Source: Methylobacterium symbioticum
GTDB lineage: Bacteria; Pseudomonadota; Alphaproteobacteria; Rhizobiales; Beijerinckiaceae
DNA: 47,491 nt
NCBI RefSeq assembly: GCF_902141845.1
Contig: NZ_CABFPH010000040.1
Coordinates: 1-47,491 of the forward strand
Direction: 5' to 3'
Part shown: one piece after another, positions 1-8,361 of the stretch
How the letters are laid out: the number at the start of each line of letters is the position of its first letter
Numbering within the stretch: the stretch's first letter is position 1
Program-made: the position numbers and the translations under genes
The notes under the pieces: model-generated
The model's database searches: none
What the model was told of the DNA's origin: nothing
The model's input: only the letters and a program-made list of their open reading frames with translations

Positions 1-1
1 C

Positions 2-3000
2 CTCGGCCGCGCGCTTCTGCTCGGCCGGCTGGGCCACGTCGACCGCGCGGTTCGAGCGGGCGACCAGGGCGGAGAGCTCGTTCAGCGCCTTGATCTGGTC
101 GGAGACCACCCGGCGCATCTCGCCGGCCGCGTCCTGCGTCTCGCGCGGAATCTCCAGCACGCCGCGGGCGAGGTCGGCCCGGGTCGTCTCCAGCTCGCTG
201 CGGATCGAGGCCGCCATCCCCCGCAGGGCCGACACCGACTCGCCGAATCGGGCCTCGGCCGCCTCGAAGCCGGTGCGGATCTCCTGCGCGGCGGTCTCGA
301 TGGCGCTGCGCACCGCCTGGGTCGCCTTCTCGCCCTCGGCGCCGGCCCCCGTGCTGAGGTCCCGGAAGGCGCCGGTCACCGCCGCGCTCGCGGTCTCGGC
401 CGAGCGGGTCAGGGTTTCGCCCACGGTGCGGGCGCGTTCCTCCGCCGCGCGCAGGCTCTGCTCGATGCCCTCCGCGAAGGCGCGGGTGCGGCTCTCCAGG
501 CTGTCGGAGCGCTGCTCCAGGCCGGCCAGCGCCGTCTCGACGGCGCCCTCGCGGCCCGCCAGGGTCGCGGCGAGCCGCTCCTCGATCGCGGCGAGCGCGG
601 CCGCCGCCTGGTCGAGGGCCGCCACATGGGTGCGGGTCTGGTCGGCGAGGGAGCGCCCGCGCCCGTCGAGCGCCTCGGCGAGGCCGGCGGTCTCGCGGGC
701 CGCGCTCTCGGCCACCGCCTGCAGGGCGCTGACCTGGGCCGCGACGCCCTCGCTCGCCCGCCCGGTCTCCCGGGCGATCTCGGCGAGCGCCGCCTGGATC
801 TGCTCGACGCGGCCGGCAAGGCCCTGCTCGACGGCGCCGAGGCTGCCGCCGGCCTCCGTCAGCAGCTCGCGCAGCACCTCGTTGGCGCTGTCGATGCGGA
901 CCAGCACGCTGCCGAGGTCGCGCCGCAGGCGCTCGTTGGTCTCGCCGAGGCCGGCGATGGCCTGGGCCGCGCCCTCCTCGACGGCGGTGCGCAGGATCCG
1001 GGCGGAGTCCTGGGACTGGGCGGCCAGGGCCTCGGTGCGCTCGCGCAGGGCCTCCAGCAGCGGCGCGCCGGTTTCGGCGAGCGCGCGCTCGATGGCGTGG
1101 CCGCGCTCCTCCAGCGCCGCGGCGAGATCGAGGACCGGGCCGTCGATGGCTGCGCGCAGGCGCTCGACCTGCCGCTCCATGGCGTCGCTCGCCGCCTCTC
1201 CGTGCTCGCCGACGCTGGCAACCAGGGCGCCGCCCTTGTCCTCGATCGTGCGCACCAGGGCCTCGGCGCTCTCGGCGAGCCGGCGGGAGAGGGCCTCGCC
1301 GCGGGCATCCACCAGGCTGCCGAGCGCCGTGGCGCGCCGCTCGAAGGTGGCCGACATCTGGTTCGTCCGCTCGTCGAGGAGCTGGGCGATGGCGCCGTTG
1401 CGCTCGTCGAGGGCGGCGGCGAGCGCCGCGGTATGGGCCTCGGCGAGGGCCGCATGGTTGCGGGCGCGCTCGTCGAGGGCGGCGACCAGTCCGGCCATGC
1501 GTGCGTCCACGAGGTTTCCGAAGGCGTCGTGGCGGTCGTCGAAGGCGGTGGCCAGTGCGTCGCCGCGGGCCGCGACCAGGGTCGCGAACAGCTTCATCCG
1601 GCTGTCGATGCGCTGGGTGAAGGCCTCGCTGCGCTCGTCCACGGCCTGGGTCAGCGCCGTGCCGCGCTCCTCGACCTGGCGGGCGAGCGCCGCGGTGCGC
1701 TCGGAGACCAGGGCGTCGAGATCGGCGAGGCGCGCGTCGAAGGTCGCGGCGAGCGCCTGCGCCCGGGCCTCGACCGCGTCGGTGAGGTTGAGGGCGCGGC
1801 CGTCGAGCAGGTCGCGGATCGTCGTGCGGGTCTCCTCGAACAGGCCGCGCAAGGCTTCGATGCGCGTCTCCACGGTCTCGGTGAGCGCACGGCTGCGCTC
1901 CTCCACCAGGGCGCCGAGGCCGTCCTGCGCCTCCTCGAACAGGGCGCGCAGGCGGCGCGTGCGGCTGTCGAGGCTGTCGGCCATCTGGCGCTCGCGCGCC
2001 TCCATCAGGCCGGTCATCGCGGCCGGCGCTTCGTCCATCAGGCTGCGCAGGGCCTGGATGCGGGCCTCGATCTCGCTCGCGAACCGGGTGGCGTGCAGGT
2101 CGGCCGTGGCGTCGATGGCGCCGCGGGCTTCCTCGAACAGGCCGTGCAGCCGGTCGGTGCGGGCGTCGAGGGTCTGAGCGAGGGCCTGCTCGCGGCTCTC
2201 CACCAAGCCGGCGAGGGCGAGCGGCGCCCCGTCGAGCAGGGTGCGCAGGGCCTCGACCTGGGCCTCGATGGCCGCCGCGGCACGGCCGCCCTGGCCTTGC
2301 ACGACGGCATCGATGGTGGAGCGGGCCTCCTCGAACAGGCCGCGCAGGCGCTCCAGGCGGCTGTCGAGGCTCTCGGCGAGGGCGTTCTCGCGGGCCTCGA
2401 TGAGGCCGGAGAGCGCGGCCGGCGCCTCGTCGAGAAGCGTGCGGAGCGCCTGGATCCGCGTCTCGACGACGCCGGTCAGGCGGTCACCCTGTCCGTCGAT
2501 CGTGCTGGTGAGGGCGGTGTGCGCCGCGTCGAGCACGCTGCGCAGCCGCTCGGTACGGGTGTCGAGGCTGTCGGCCATCTGGCGCTCGCGCGATTCCAGC
2601 AGGCCGCCGATGACGGCCGGCGCCTCGTCGAGGAGCGCGCGCAGCGAGCGAACGCGCTGGTCGACGCTGCCCGCCAGCTGGCGGCTGTGATCGCCCGCCG
2701 CGGCATCGAGGGCCGCGCCGGCCTCGTCGAACAGGCTGCGCAGGGCTTGCGCCCGGGCATCGAGGCTCTGCGCGATGCGGTCGCCGCGCCCGTCGACCAG
2801 CGCTTCGAGGGCGCCGAGGCGCTGCTCGAACAGCTCGCTGAGGAAGCGCGTGCGCGCCTCGAGCGTCTCCGCGGCCGAGCCGACCGCGCCTTCGATCGAG
2901 GCGACCATCTCGCGGCCGCGGTCGTCGAGGGCGTCATGCAGCGGGCCGATGCGGCCGTCGAGGCTGCTCGACAGGGTGGTGGCGTGGTTGTCGAGCAGGC

Positions 3001-6000
3001 CGCGGATCTGCGTGGTGCGCTCGTCCAGCAGACCATGGACCGTGCGCACGCCTTCGTCGAGCAGGGTGCTGATGTCGGCGGTGCGCGCCGAGAGGGTGCG
3101 CCCGAGGCGGCCCTCGCCGTCCTCCAGCATGTGCTCGGCATCGGCGATGGTCTGCTGGAGCCTGGCCAGCACGCTCTCGCCGCGCTGGTCGATCAGTTCG
3201 GCGAGCGAGGAGCCGCCGCGGTCGAACAGGCGGGCAAGCTCGGTGATGCGCCCGCCGATGGCGCCGAACACGCTGCGGCCCTTCTCGTCGAGTTCGTTCG
3301 ACATCGCGGCGGTTCGCTCGTCGATCAAGCGGCCGAGCAGGTCCGAGCGCTCGGCGAAGGCGGCGCGAACCGCGTCGGTCCGGGCGGCCAGCGCCGCATC
3401 GGCCTCGCGGGCGCGGGCCTCGATCAGGCCGACGATCTCCTGCACGCGCTCGCCGAGGCTGCGGTCGAGTCCGTTGGCGCGTGCCTCGAAGCTCTGCTCG
3501 AAGGCCGCGACGCGCTCGGCCAGGGCCCCGCCGATGCCACCGGTGCGGGCCTCGACCATCTCCACCAGCTCGCGGGTGCGGGCCGCAAGCTCCTCGTCCA
3601 CCGCACGGGTGCGGCTCTCCAGCAGGCGCACCGCCTCGAAGGCCTGAGCGCCGAATCGCTCGTCGAGGAGGCGCGAGCGCTCCTCCAGCGCGGCGCCGAT
3701 CGCCTCCATGCGGGCGAGGACGCCGCTGTCGAGGCGGCCGGCGCCGGCGTCGAGCTGCCGGGCGAGCTCTGTGATCTGGCTCTCCAGACGGCCGGCGATC
3801 TCGGCGGCGCGGGCGCCGATATCCTGGGTCAGGGCCTCGGTGCGGCCGTCGAGGGCCTGCACGAGGTCGCGGCCGCCCTCGGTCATCACCCGGGCGATCT
3901 CGCCGGTGCGCACGATCAGCGCCTCGTTGAGCGCGGTGGCGCGGGCGCCGAGATGACCGTCGATATGGGTGACGAGGTTGGCGAAGGTCTCGCCGATCTC
4001 GGCCGAGCGCTTGGCGGCACGCTCCTCCAGGGCGCCGAGATGGGTGTCGACCGCGGCCTGCGCGTCGCGGGCGCGCTCGGCGATCCGGTCGATGACGGCC
4101 GGGCCTTCCAGGGTGATGATGCGGTCCATCTCGCCGAGGCGCGCGTCCACGGTCTGCCCGAAGGCGGAGGTGCCCTGCGCGATCCGGTCGGCCAGGATGT
4201 CGCCCCTGGCGATGGTCTCCTGGAGGGTGGCGAGGCGGCTGCCGATGGTCTCGTCGAGAGCCTTGACGCGGCCATCCGCGGTCTCGGCGATGCTGGCGCC
4301 GGTCTGGCTGAGCGTGTCGGCGATCCGCGCGCCCTGCGTCGCGACGGCGAGCACGATGTCGCGGCCGGTGCCGGCGATGCGGGCATGCGTCTCCTCGGCA
4401 TGGGTGCTGAGGAGGTCGGCGACGCCGCGGCCGTGGGTGCCGAGAGCGCCCTCGATCTCGCCGAGGCGGGCGGAGAGTTCCTCCCGGACCTCGGCCGCCG
4501 TGCGGGCGAGCGTGCCGGTGGCCTCGCTGGTGCGGGCCTCCATCTCGCTGCCGATGCGCGCGATCGCGGCCTGCACGGCCGCGACCGCGGCCTCCGTCCG
4601 CTCGCCGATCTCGCTGCCGGCCTGCGCGGTGCCAGTGCGCAGCTGCTGCAGGCTCGTTGCGGCGCGAGCCTCCACGGTGTCGTGGACCTCGGTGGCGATG
4701 GTGCGCAGCACGGCGATGCTGGCGGTGATCGCCGCGCTCATCTCGGCGCTGCGCGTGGCGGCGCTCTCCTGCGCCTCGCGGGCGGCGAGGGTGAGGGTCT
4801 CGGCCGCGCCGCCCGTGCGGGCGGCCAGCGCCTCGGCGAACTCGGTGAGACGGCGTTCGAAGATCTGCACGACCTCGACGGTGCGGGTCTCCAGCTCGCC
4901 GGTGGTGCCGGTGGCCGTACGGCGCAGGGCCTCGATGCTCTCGGCAACGGCGGCCGTCATGGCGGCGGTGCGCGCCTCGGTCGTCTCGTGCGCGTCGCGG
5001 GCGGCGCTGCTCAGGCTCTCCGCCGCCGCGCCGGTGCGCGTGGCGAGGGTCTCCGTGAAGGCGTCGAGCCGGCGCTCGAAGACCTCCACGGCCTCGACGG
5101 TGCGCATCTCGATCTCGCCGGTGGCCGTGGCGGCCGAGCGGCGCAGGGCCTCGGCGGCCTCCATGCTGCCGCTGCCGAGAGCCGCGGTGAGGGTCTCGAC
5201 CGAGCCGCGCAGGGAGGCGACCGCGTCAGCCGCGCCCGTCTCGAAGGTGCGGCCGAGATCGGCGAAGGCGGTCTCCAGGCTCGTGGCCGCCTCGGCCGAG
5301 TGCCGCGCCACGAGGCTGCCGGCCCGCTCGCCCGCAGCGTCGAGGCGGGCTTCCAGATCCGCGCCGTGTACGGTGACGGTCTCGTGCAGGCGCTCGGCCA
5401 CGCCCGCGATGCGCTCGGCCACCGCGCTGCCGCGCTCGGCCACCGTCTCGCCGACGCGCTCGGCCGTGCCGAGCAGGTCGTCGCGCAGCGCGCCGGTCCG
5501 CGCCGTGAAGGTCTCGACGATGCCGCCGGCCGCCAGCGCCAGCGCCGCCTGCGCCTCGCGCCCGCGGGCCTCGATGGTCTCGGCCACGCCGGTGCCGGCG
5601 CTCTCGATCTCGCTGCGCAAAGCGGCGCCGCGGCTCGCGAGGTCCTGGGTGAAGGCGTTGCCGGTCTCGGCGAAGCGCGCGGTGATCTCGCCGCCGGTTG
5701 TGGCGAAGCGCTCGGACAGGCCGCTTCCGGTTTCCGCGAAGCGCTCGGTCAGCGCGCCGGCCGTGGCCGCGAAACGCTCGGTCAGCGCATCGCCGGTCGC
5801 CACGAACTGCTCGGTCAGCGCGCCGCCACGGGTGAGGAAGGTGCTCTCCAGCTCGCCCGCCGAGCGCTCGAAGCTGGCGCGGACGGCGCTGCCCTGGCGA
5901 TCCAGCGCCTCGATCACGCCGGCCCCCGTCTCGGCCAGGGTGCGCGCCACCTGGCCGGTGCTCGCGGCCAGCTGCTCGGTGAGGCCGCTGCCCGCCGCCT

Positions 6001-7144
6001 CGAAGGCGCGGGTGACCTCGGTGGCCCGGGTCTCGAAGCTGCGGGTCAGGGTCTCGCCGATCTCGCCGAGGCTGCCGCGCACGCCGTCGCTGGTGGCCAC
6101 GAGCCGCTCGATCAGGGCGTCGCCGCGGCCGGTCATGGCGCCGACGACGCGCTCGCCGGCTTCGCCGAGAGAGGCGGTGATCGCCTCGCCGCGGGCGTCG
6201 AGCGCCTGGGTGACGCGGTCGCCCGCGCCGGTCATCGCCGCGACGATGCGCTCGGAGGCGCCCTCCAGTTCCTGGCTCAGGCTCTGGTGCGAGCCGGTGA
6301 TGGCGCCGCGCACCCGGTCGGCATTGGCCACGATCGCCTCGCGCTGGGCGACGAGTTCGTCGACCAGGGCGCGGATGCGGATCTCGTTGTCGGAATAGGC
6401 GCGCTCGAGGGTCGCGATCTCGCCGCGCACCAGGGTCTCGAGCTCGCCCGCGCGGGCGAGCGCCCGCTCGACGCCGTCGCCCACCGCGGCGACCTCGCGG
6501 CGGACCGTCTGCGACATGGTCAGCACGGCGTCCGTCGAGAAGCTCTCGGGCTCGGCCAGCCGGATCGCCACCTCGCCGACCGCGCGGGCGACGAGGCGCA
6601 TCTCCTGCGCGCGCACCGCCAGCATCGCCGCGATCAGGAACAGGAAGATCGGCCCCGCGAGTGCCGCCGCCCCGACGGTGGCCTGGAGCGCGTCGAGGCC
6701 GCCGAGGAAGCCCTTGAGGTCGCCACCGGAATGGCTCCAGGCGATCAGCAGAAGGCCGTTGAGCCAGAGGAAGGCGGCCGCCGCAGCGAACAGGTAGGGC
6801 TTGCGTGACGGGCGCACCCGCAGGGTCTGCTGCAGGATGCCGATGTTGCGCCGGTCGTCGTTGGCCACGAGCGAGCGGTCGGGCGGCAGGAGGCCGCCCT
6901 CGCGGCGGATACGCTCGCGGCCCGGCGGCGGCAGGTCCGAGGTCAGCGGCGCATCGAGGTCGAGGCGCGGCGGCATGGTGCGGCCGGAGGGGTCGGCGAG
7001 CGGGTCGGCATCCCCCACATCCGGCAGGCGCGGCTCGGCCCGGCGCTCGGTCTCGATCGGCGTCAGGGCGTCGAGGTTCAGCGCCTGCTCGATCGCAGAC
7101 AGAGCGGCCTCGGCCGGGTCCTTCAGCTTCTTGTCCGTGGCCAT
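2..7144 (-). CDS. giant membrane-anchored apolipoprotein-like coiled-coil protein, growth pole ring (GPR/RgsE) type, C-terminus cut by window edge
   Basis: Open for 2381 codons from the ATG at 7142-7144 to the window edge with no stop, so the protein is longer than 2381 residues. The N-terminus (1-115) is charged and Pro-rich. It is followed by two hydrophobic segments at about 117-135 and 156-176. The rest is almost wholly helical, rich in Ala, Glu, Arg, Leu and Thr, and built from 11-residue and 66-residue repeats. Size, two N-terminal membrane segments and apolipoprotein A1/E-like repeats match the Hyphomicrobiales growth pole ring protein (GPR in Agrobacterium, RgsE in Sinorhizobium, about 2100 residues), which organises polar peptidoglycan growth. 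The assignment rests on architecture, not alignment. The SD is weak (GGGGCG before the ATG). The gene diverges from the Hpt gene at 7540. The alternative is a generic 'kinesin-like' or septation-regulator repeat protein. Family confidence is moderate; the coding call is very secure. Confidence 0.85.
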   Translation of the reverse strand, partial: MATDKKLKDPAEAALSAIEQALNLDALTPIETERRAEPRLPDVGDADPLADPSGRTMPPRLDLDAPLTSDLPPPGRERIRREGGLLPPDRSLVANDDRRNIGILQQTLRVRPSRKPYLFAAAAAFLWLNGLLLIAWSHSGGDLKGFLGGLDALQATVGAAALAGPIFLFLIAAMLAVRAQEMRLVARAVGEVAIRLAEPESFSTDAVLTMSQTVRREVAAVGDGVERALARAGELETLVRGEIATLERAYSDNEIRIRALVDELVAQREAIVANADRVRGAITGSHQSLSQELEGASERIVAAMTGAGDRVTQALDARGEAITASLGEAGERVVGAMTGRGDALIERLVATSDGVRGSLGEIGETLTRSFETRATEVTRAFEAAGSGLTEQLAASTGQVARTLAETGAGVIEALDRQGSAVRASFERSAGELESTFLTRGGALTEQFVATGDALTERFAATAGALTERFAETGSGLSERFATTGGEITARFAETGNAFTQDLASRGAALRSEIESAGTGVAETIEARGREAQAALALAAGGIVETFTARTGALRDDLLGTAERVGETVAERGSAVAERIAGVAERLHETVTVHGADLEARLDAAGERAGSLVARHSAEAATSLETAFADLGRTFETGAADAVASLRGSVETLTAALGSGSMEAAEALRRSAATATGEIEMRTVEAVEVFERRLDAFTETLATRTGAAAESLSSAARDAHETTEARTAAMTAAVAESIEALRRTATGTTGELETRTVEVVQIFERRLTEFAEALAARTGGAAETLTLAAREAQESAATRSAEMSAAITASIAVLRTIATEVHDTVEARAATSLQQLRTGTAQAGSEIGERTEAAVAAVQAAIARIGSEMEARTSEATGTLARTAAEVREELSARLGEIEGALGTHGRGVADLLSTHAEETHARIAGTGRDIVLAVATQGARIADTLSQTGASIAETADGRVKALDETIGSRLATLQETIARGDILADRIAQGTSAFGQTVDARLGEMDRIITLEGPAVIDRIAERARDAQAAVDTHLGALEERAAKRSAEIGETFANLVTHIDGHLGARATALNEALIVRTGEIARVMTEGGRDLVQALDGRTEALTQDIGARAAEIAGRLESQITELARQLDAGAGRLDSGVLARMEAIGAALEERSRLLDERFGAQAFEAVRLLESRTRAVDEELAARTRELVEMVEARTGGIGGALAERVAAFEQSFEARANGLDRSLGERVQEIVGLIEARAREADAALAARTDAVRAAFAERSDLLGRLIDERTAAMSNELDEKGRSVFGAIGGRITELARLFDRGGSSLAELIDQRGESVLARLQQTIADAEHMLEDGEGRLGRTLSARTADISTLLDEGVRTVHGLLDERTTQIRGLLDNHATTLSSSLDGRIGPLHDALDDRGREMVASIEGAVGSAAETLEARTRFLSELFEQRLGALEALVDGRGDRIAQSLDARAQALRSLFDEAGAALDAAAGDHSRQLAGSVDQRVRSLRALLDEAPAVIGGLLESRERQMADSLDTRTERLRSVLDAAHTALTSTIDGQGDRLTGVVETRIQALRTLLDEAPAALSGLIEARENALAESLDSRLERLRGLFEEARSTIDAVVQGQGGRAAAAIEAQVEALRTLLDGAPLALAGLVESREQALAQTLDARTDRLHGLFEEARGAIDATADLHATRFASEIEARIQALRSLMDEAPAAMTGLMEARERQMADSLDSRTRRLRALFEEAQDGLGALVEERSRALTETVETRIEALRGLFEETRTTIRDLLDGRALNLTDAVEARAQALAATFDARLADLDALVSERTAALARQVEERGTALTQAVDERSEAFTQRIDSRMKLFATLVAARGDALATAFDDRHDAFGNLVDARMAGLVAALDERARNHAALAEAHTAALAAALDERNGAIAQLLDERTNQMSATFERRATALGSLVDARGEALSRRLAESAEALVRTIEDKGGALVASVGEHGEAASDAMERQVERLRAAIDGPVLDLAAALEERGHAIERALAETGAPLLEALRERTEALAAQSQDSARILRTAVEEGAAQAIAGLGETNERLRRDLGSVLVRIDSANEVLRELLTEAGGSLGAVEQGLAGRVEQIQAALAEIARETGRASEGVAAQVSALQAVAESAARETAGLAEALDGRGRSLADQTRTHVAALDQAAAALAAIEERLAATLAGREGAVETALAGLEQRSDSLESRTRAFAEGIEQSLRAAEERARTVGETLTRSAETASAAVTGAFRDLSTGAGAEGEKATQAVRSAIETAAQEIRTGFEAAEARFGESVSALRGMAASIRSELETTRADLARGVLEIPRETQDAAGEMRRVVSDQIKALNELSALVARSNRAVDVAQPAEQKRAAE
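2003..2596 (-). repeat. three tandem 198-bp (66-codon) units inside the giant coiled-coil gene
   Basis: Residues about 1517-1714 are three successive 66-residue units. Each begins E(A/S)RE, carries LD(S/T/A)R near position 11, a LRGLFEEAR-like stretch near 18-26 and an LRTLLDEAP-like stretch near 51-59. The same 20-odd-base string recurs at 1977 and 2571, exactly 594 bp (3 x 198) apart. Degenerate copies continue on both sides. 66 equals six 11-residue turns, the usual apolipoprotein-like periodicity. Confidence 0.8.
5561..5824 (-). repeat. eight consecutive 33-bp (11-codon) hendecad repeats inside the giant coiled-coil gene
   Basis: Residues 441-528 fall into eight 11-residue units such as GALTEQFVATG, DALTERFAATA, GALTERFAETG and SGLSERFATTG, later ones more diverged. 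At DNA level the unit gcgaagcgctcggtcagcgc recurs about every 33 bp. Hendecads predict a slightly right-handed or straight coiled coil or an amphipathic lipid-facing helix. Confidence 0.8.
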
Positions 7145-7403
7145 CCAACGCCCCGCTATACGCGCGCACCCGCCGCCGGACGCCATCCGGCCAGCGGGCG
7201 CGATTACCCGTTTACCAAAGAAGTTTAGACCTCGCCCGGCGGACCGGATACCCGAGCCGGGCGGGCGCACAGAAAACCTTAACGGAATGGTTACCACGGC
7301 TGCCCGCGGGCCCATGCTCCCCGTCGATTCCATGATGCCGCAACGCACCGCCCGGCGCGACTCGCGCGGGGCGGCGCTGTGGATAGCGGGCGGGGGCTGG
7401 GTT

Positions 7404-7505
7404 TGAGCGCTCGCCGCCGGAGCGGATGCCGGTTCGGCGCAAGAGAGCGCGTCATACAAGGACTGAGAGCGATCCCCGATTGCAACGCGTTCGGGGGCGG
7501 CTCTA
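7404..7505 (+). repeat. dispersed intergenic palindromic repeat, copy A (in the 7145-7539 gap)
   Basis: About 102 bp. It shares ggatgccggttcggcgc and agagagcgcgtca, in the same order and spacing, with the copy at 31543-31647. It ends in an imperfect hairpin closing on ggctcta. The layout resembles short mosaic palindromes common between genes in Hyphomicrobiales. It lies in the gap between the giant gene and the Hpt gene. The rest of that gap (7145-7403) is ordinary intergenic DNA with a half CtrA-like site (TTAA at 7279) but no gene I can support. Confidence 0.65.
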
Positions 7506-7539
7506 GGAGGGGGCCCAAGAGCCCGCAGGGGAGCCCGCG

Positions 7540-7860
7540 ATGACTGCGATCGACCGAGCCCACCTCGCCGCGCAGACCGGCGGGGACGACGCACTGGCCG
7601 CCGAGATCCTCGGCCTGTTCGCCGCCCAGTGCCGGCGGCTCCTGCCCGGCATCGCAGACCGGGCCCTCGCCTTCCCGGACCGGGCCGACCTCGCCCACAC
7701 CCTCAAGGGCTCGGCCGCCGGGATCGGCGCGGACCGCGTGCAGGATCTCGCCGGGCGGGTCGAGGCAGCGTTGCGCGACTCGACGGAGCCGGGTCCGGAT
7801 ATCGCCGCGCTCCAGGAGCAGGCCGCGGCCGCACTCGCCGAGATTGCCGACGCGGCGTGA
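7540..7860 (+). CDS. orphan Hpt (histidine phosphotransfer) domain protein
   Basis: A 106-residue protein that is essentially one Hpt domain. The motif AHTLKGSAAGIGA places the phospho-acceptor at His53, followed by the conserved Lys and Gly of the Hpt helix. Hpt proteins relay phosphate between receiver domains in phosphorelays and lie in the cytoplasm. No kinase or receiver gene is adjacent, so its partners are unknown. It is transcribed away from the giant coiled-coil gene. The ATG follows a gggagccc SD-like stretch. It is too short to be the dimeric ChpT type, which has an added ATPase-like domain. Confidence 0.85.
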   Translation: MTAIDRAHLAAQTGGDDALAAEILGLFAAQCRRLLPGIADRALAFPDRADLAHTLKGSAAGIGADRVQDLAGRVEAALRDSTEPGPDIAALQEQAAAALAEIADAA

Positions 7861-8009
7861 AGGCGCAGGCGCCGACAGGCGAAGACGCGGTGCGGCACGC
7901 TATTTGAGAGGCGCGCCGCCGACGCGCTTGCAATCCGGGGCTCCTCCCGTCAAGCAAGCGCGCCGCTCGCCCGCATGTAGAGCCGCCCGACACGACACCG
8001 GAGCCCGCA

Positions 8010-8330
8010 ATGCCCAAGATCACCTATATCGACGCCGCCGGTACGGCCCGGACCGTCGAGGGCAGCGTCGGCGCGACCGTGATGGAGACGGCTCTGCGCA
8101 ACAACGTGCCGGGGATCGACGCGGAATGCGGCGGCGCCTGCGCCTGCGCCACCTGCCACGTCTATGTCGCCGATGACTGGGCCGAGCGGGTCGGACCGGC
8201 CGAGGACATGGAGCAGGACATGCTCGACTTCGCCTCCGACGTGCGGGCGACCTCGCGCCTCTCCTGCCAGATCAAGATCGCGCCCGATCTCGACGGGCTG
8301 ACCGTGCACACGCCCGCCCGCCAGGGCTGA
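8010..8330 (+). CDS. [2Fe-2S] ferredoxin, adrenodoxin type
   Basis: 106 residues. Cluster ligands are Cys40, Cys46, Cys49 and Cys86 in the C-x5-C-x2-C-x36-C spacing of adrenodoxin-type ferredoxins; the segment ECGGACACATCHVY is diagnostic. An additional Cys44 lies within the loop. Family members are soluble single-electron carriers for cytochrome P450s, Rieske oxygenases or Fe-S and haem-related pathways. No oxygenase or reductase gene is next to it, so its partner cannot be named. It follows the Hpt gene by 149 bp on the same strand and has a ggag SD-like sequence. Confidence 0.92.
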   Translation: MPKITYIDAAGTARTVEGSVGATVMETALRNNVPGIDAECGGACACATCHVYVADDWAERVGPAEDMEQDMLDFASDVRATSRLSCQIKIAPDLDGLTVHTPARQG

Positions 8331-8361
8331 GGCAAGGCCGCCCCCGGCCCCGGCGCCCGGC

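Noticed and set aside
90..2177. 695-codon plus-strand frame rich in Ser and Arg
   Set aside because: Another shadow of the same gene; low-complexity composition and no plausible start signal.
626..6808. 2060-codon plus-strand open frame
   Set aside because: It is antisense to the giant coiled-coil gene. Its repetitive Gly/Ala/Asp/Arg-rich product mirrors the repeats in reverse, and GC bias suppresses stop codons. The minus frame has membrane segments and family features; this one has none.
5226..7169. 647-codon minus-strand frame
   Set aside because: Wrong frame on the coding strand; Arg/Gly/Pro-rich, lacks the membrane segments given by the true frame starting at 7144.
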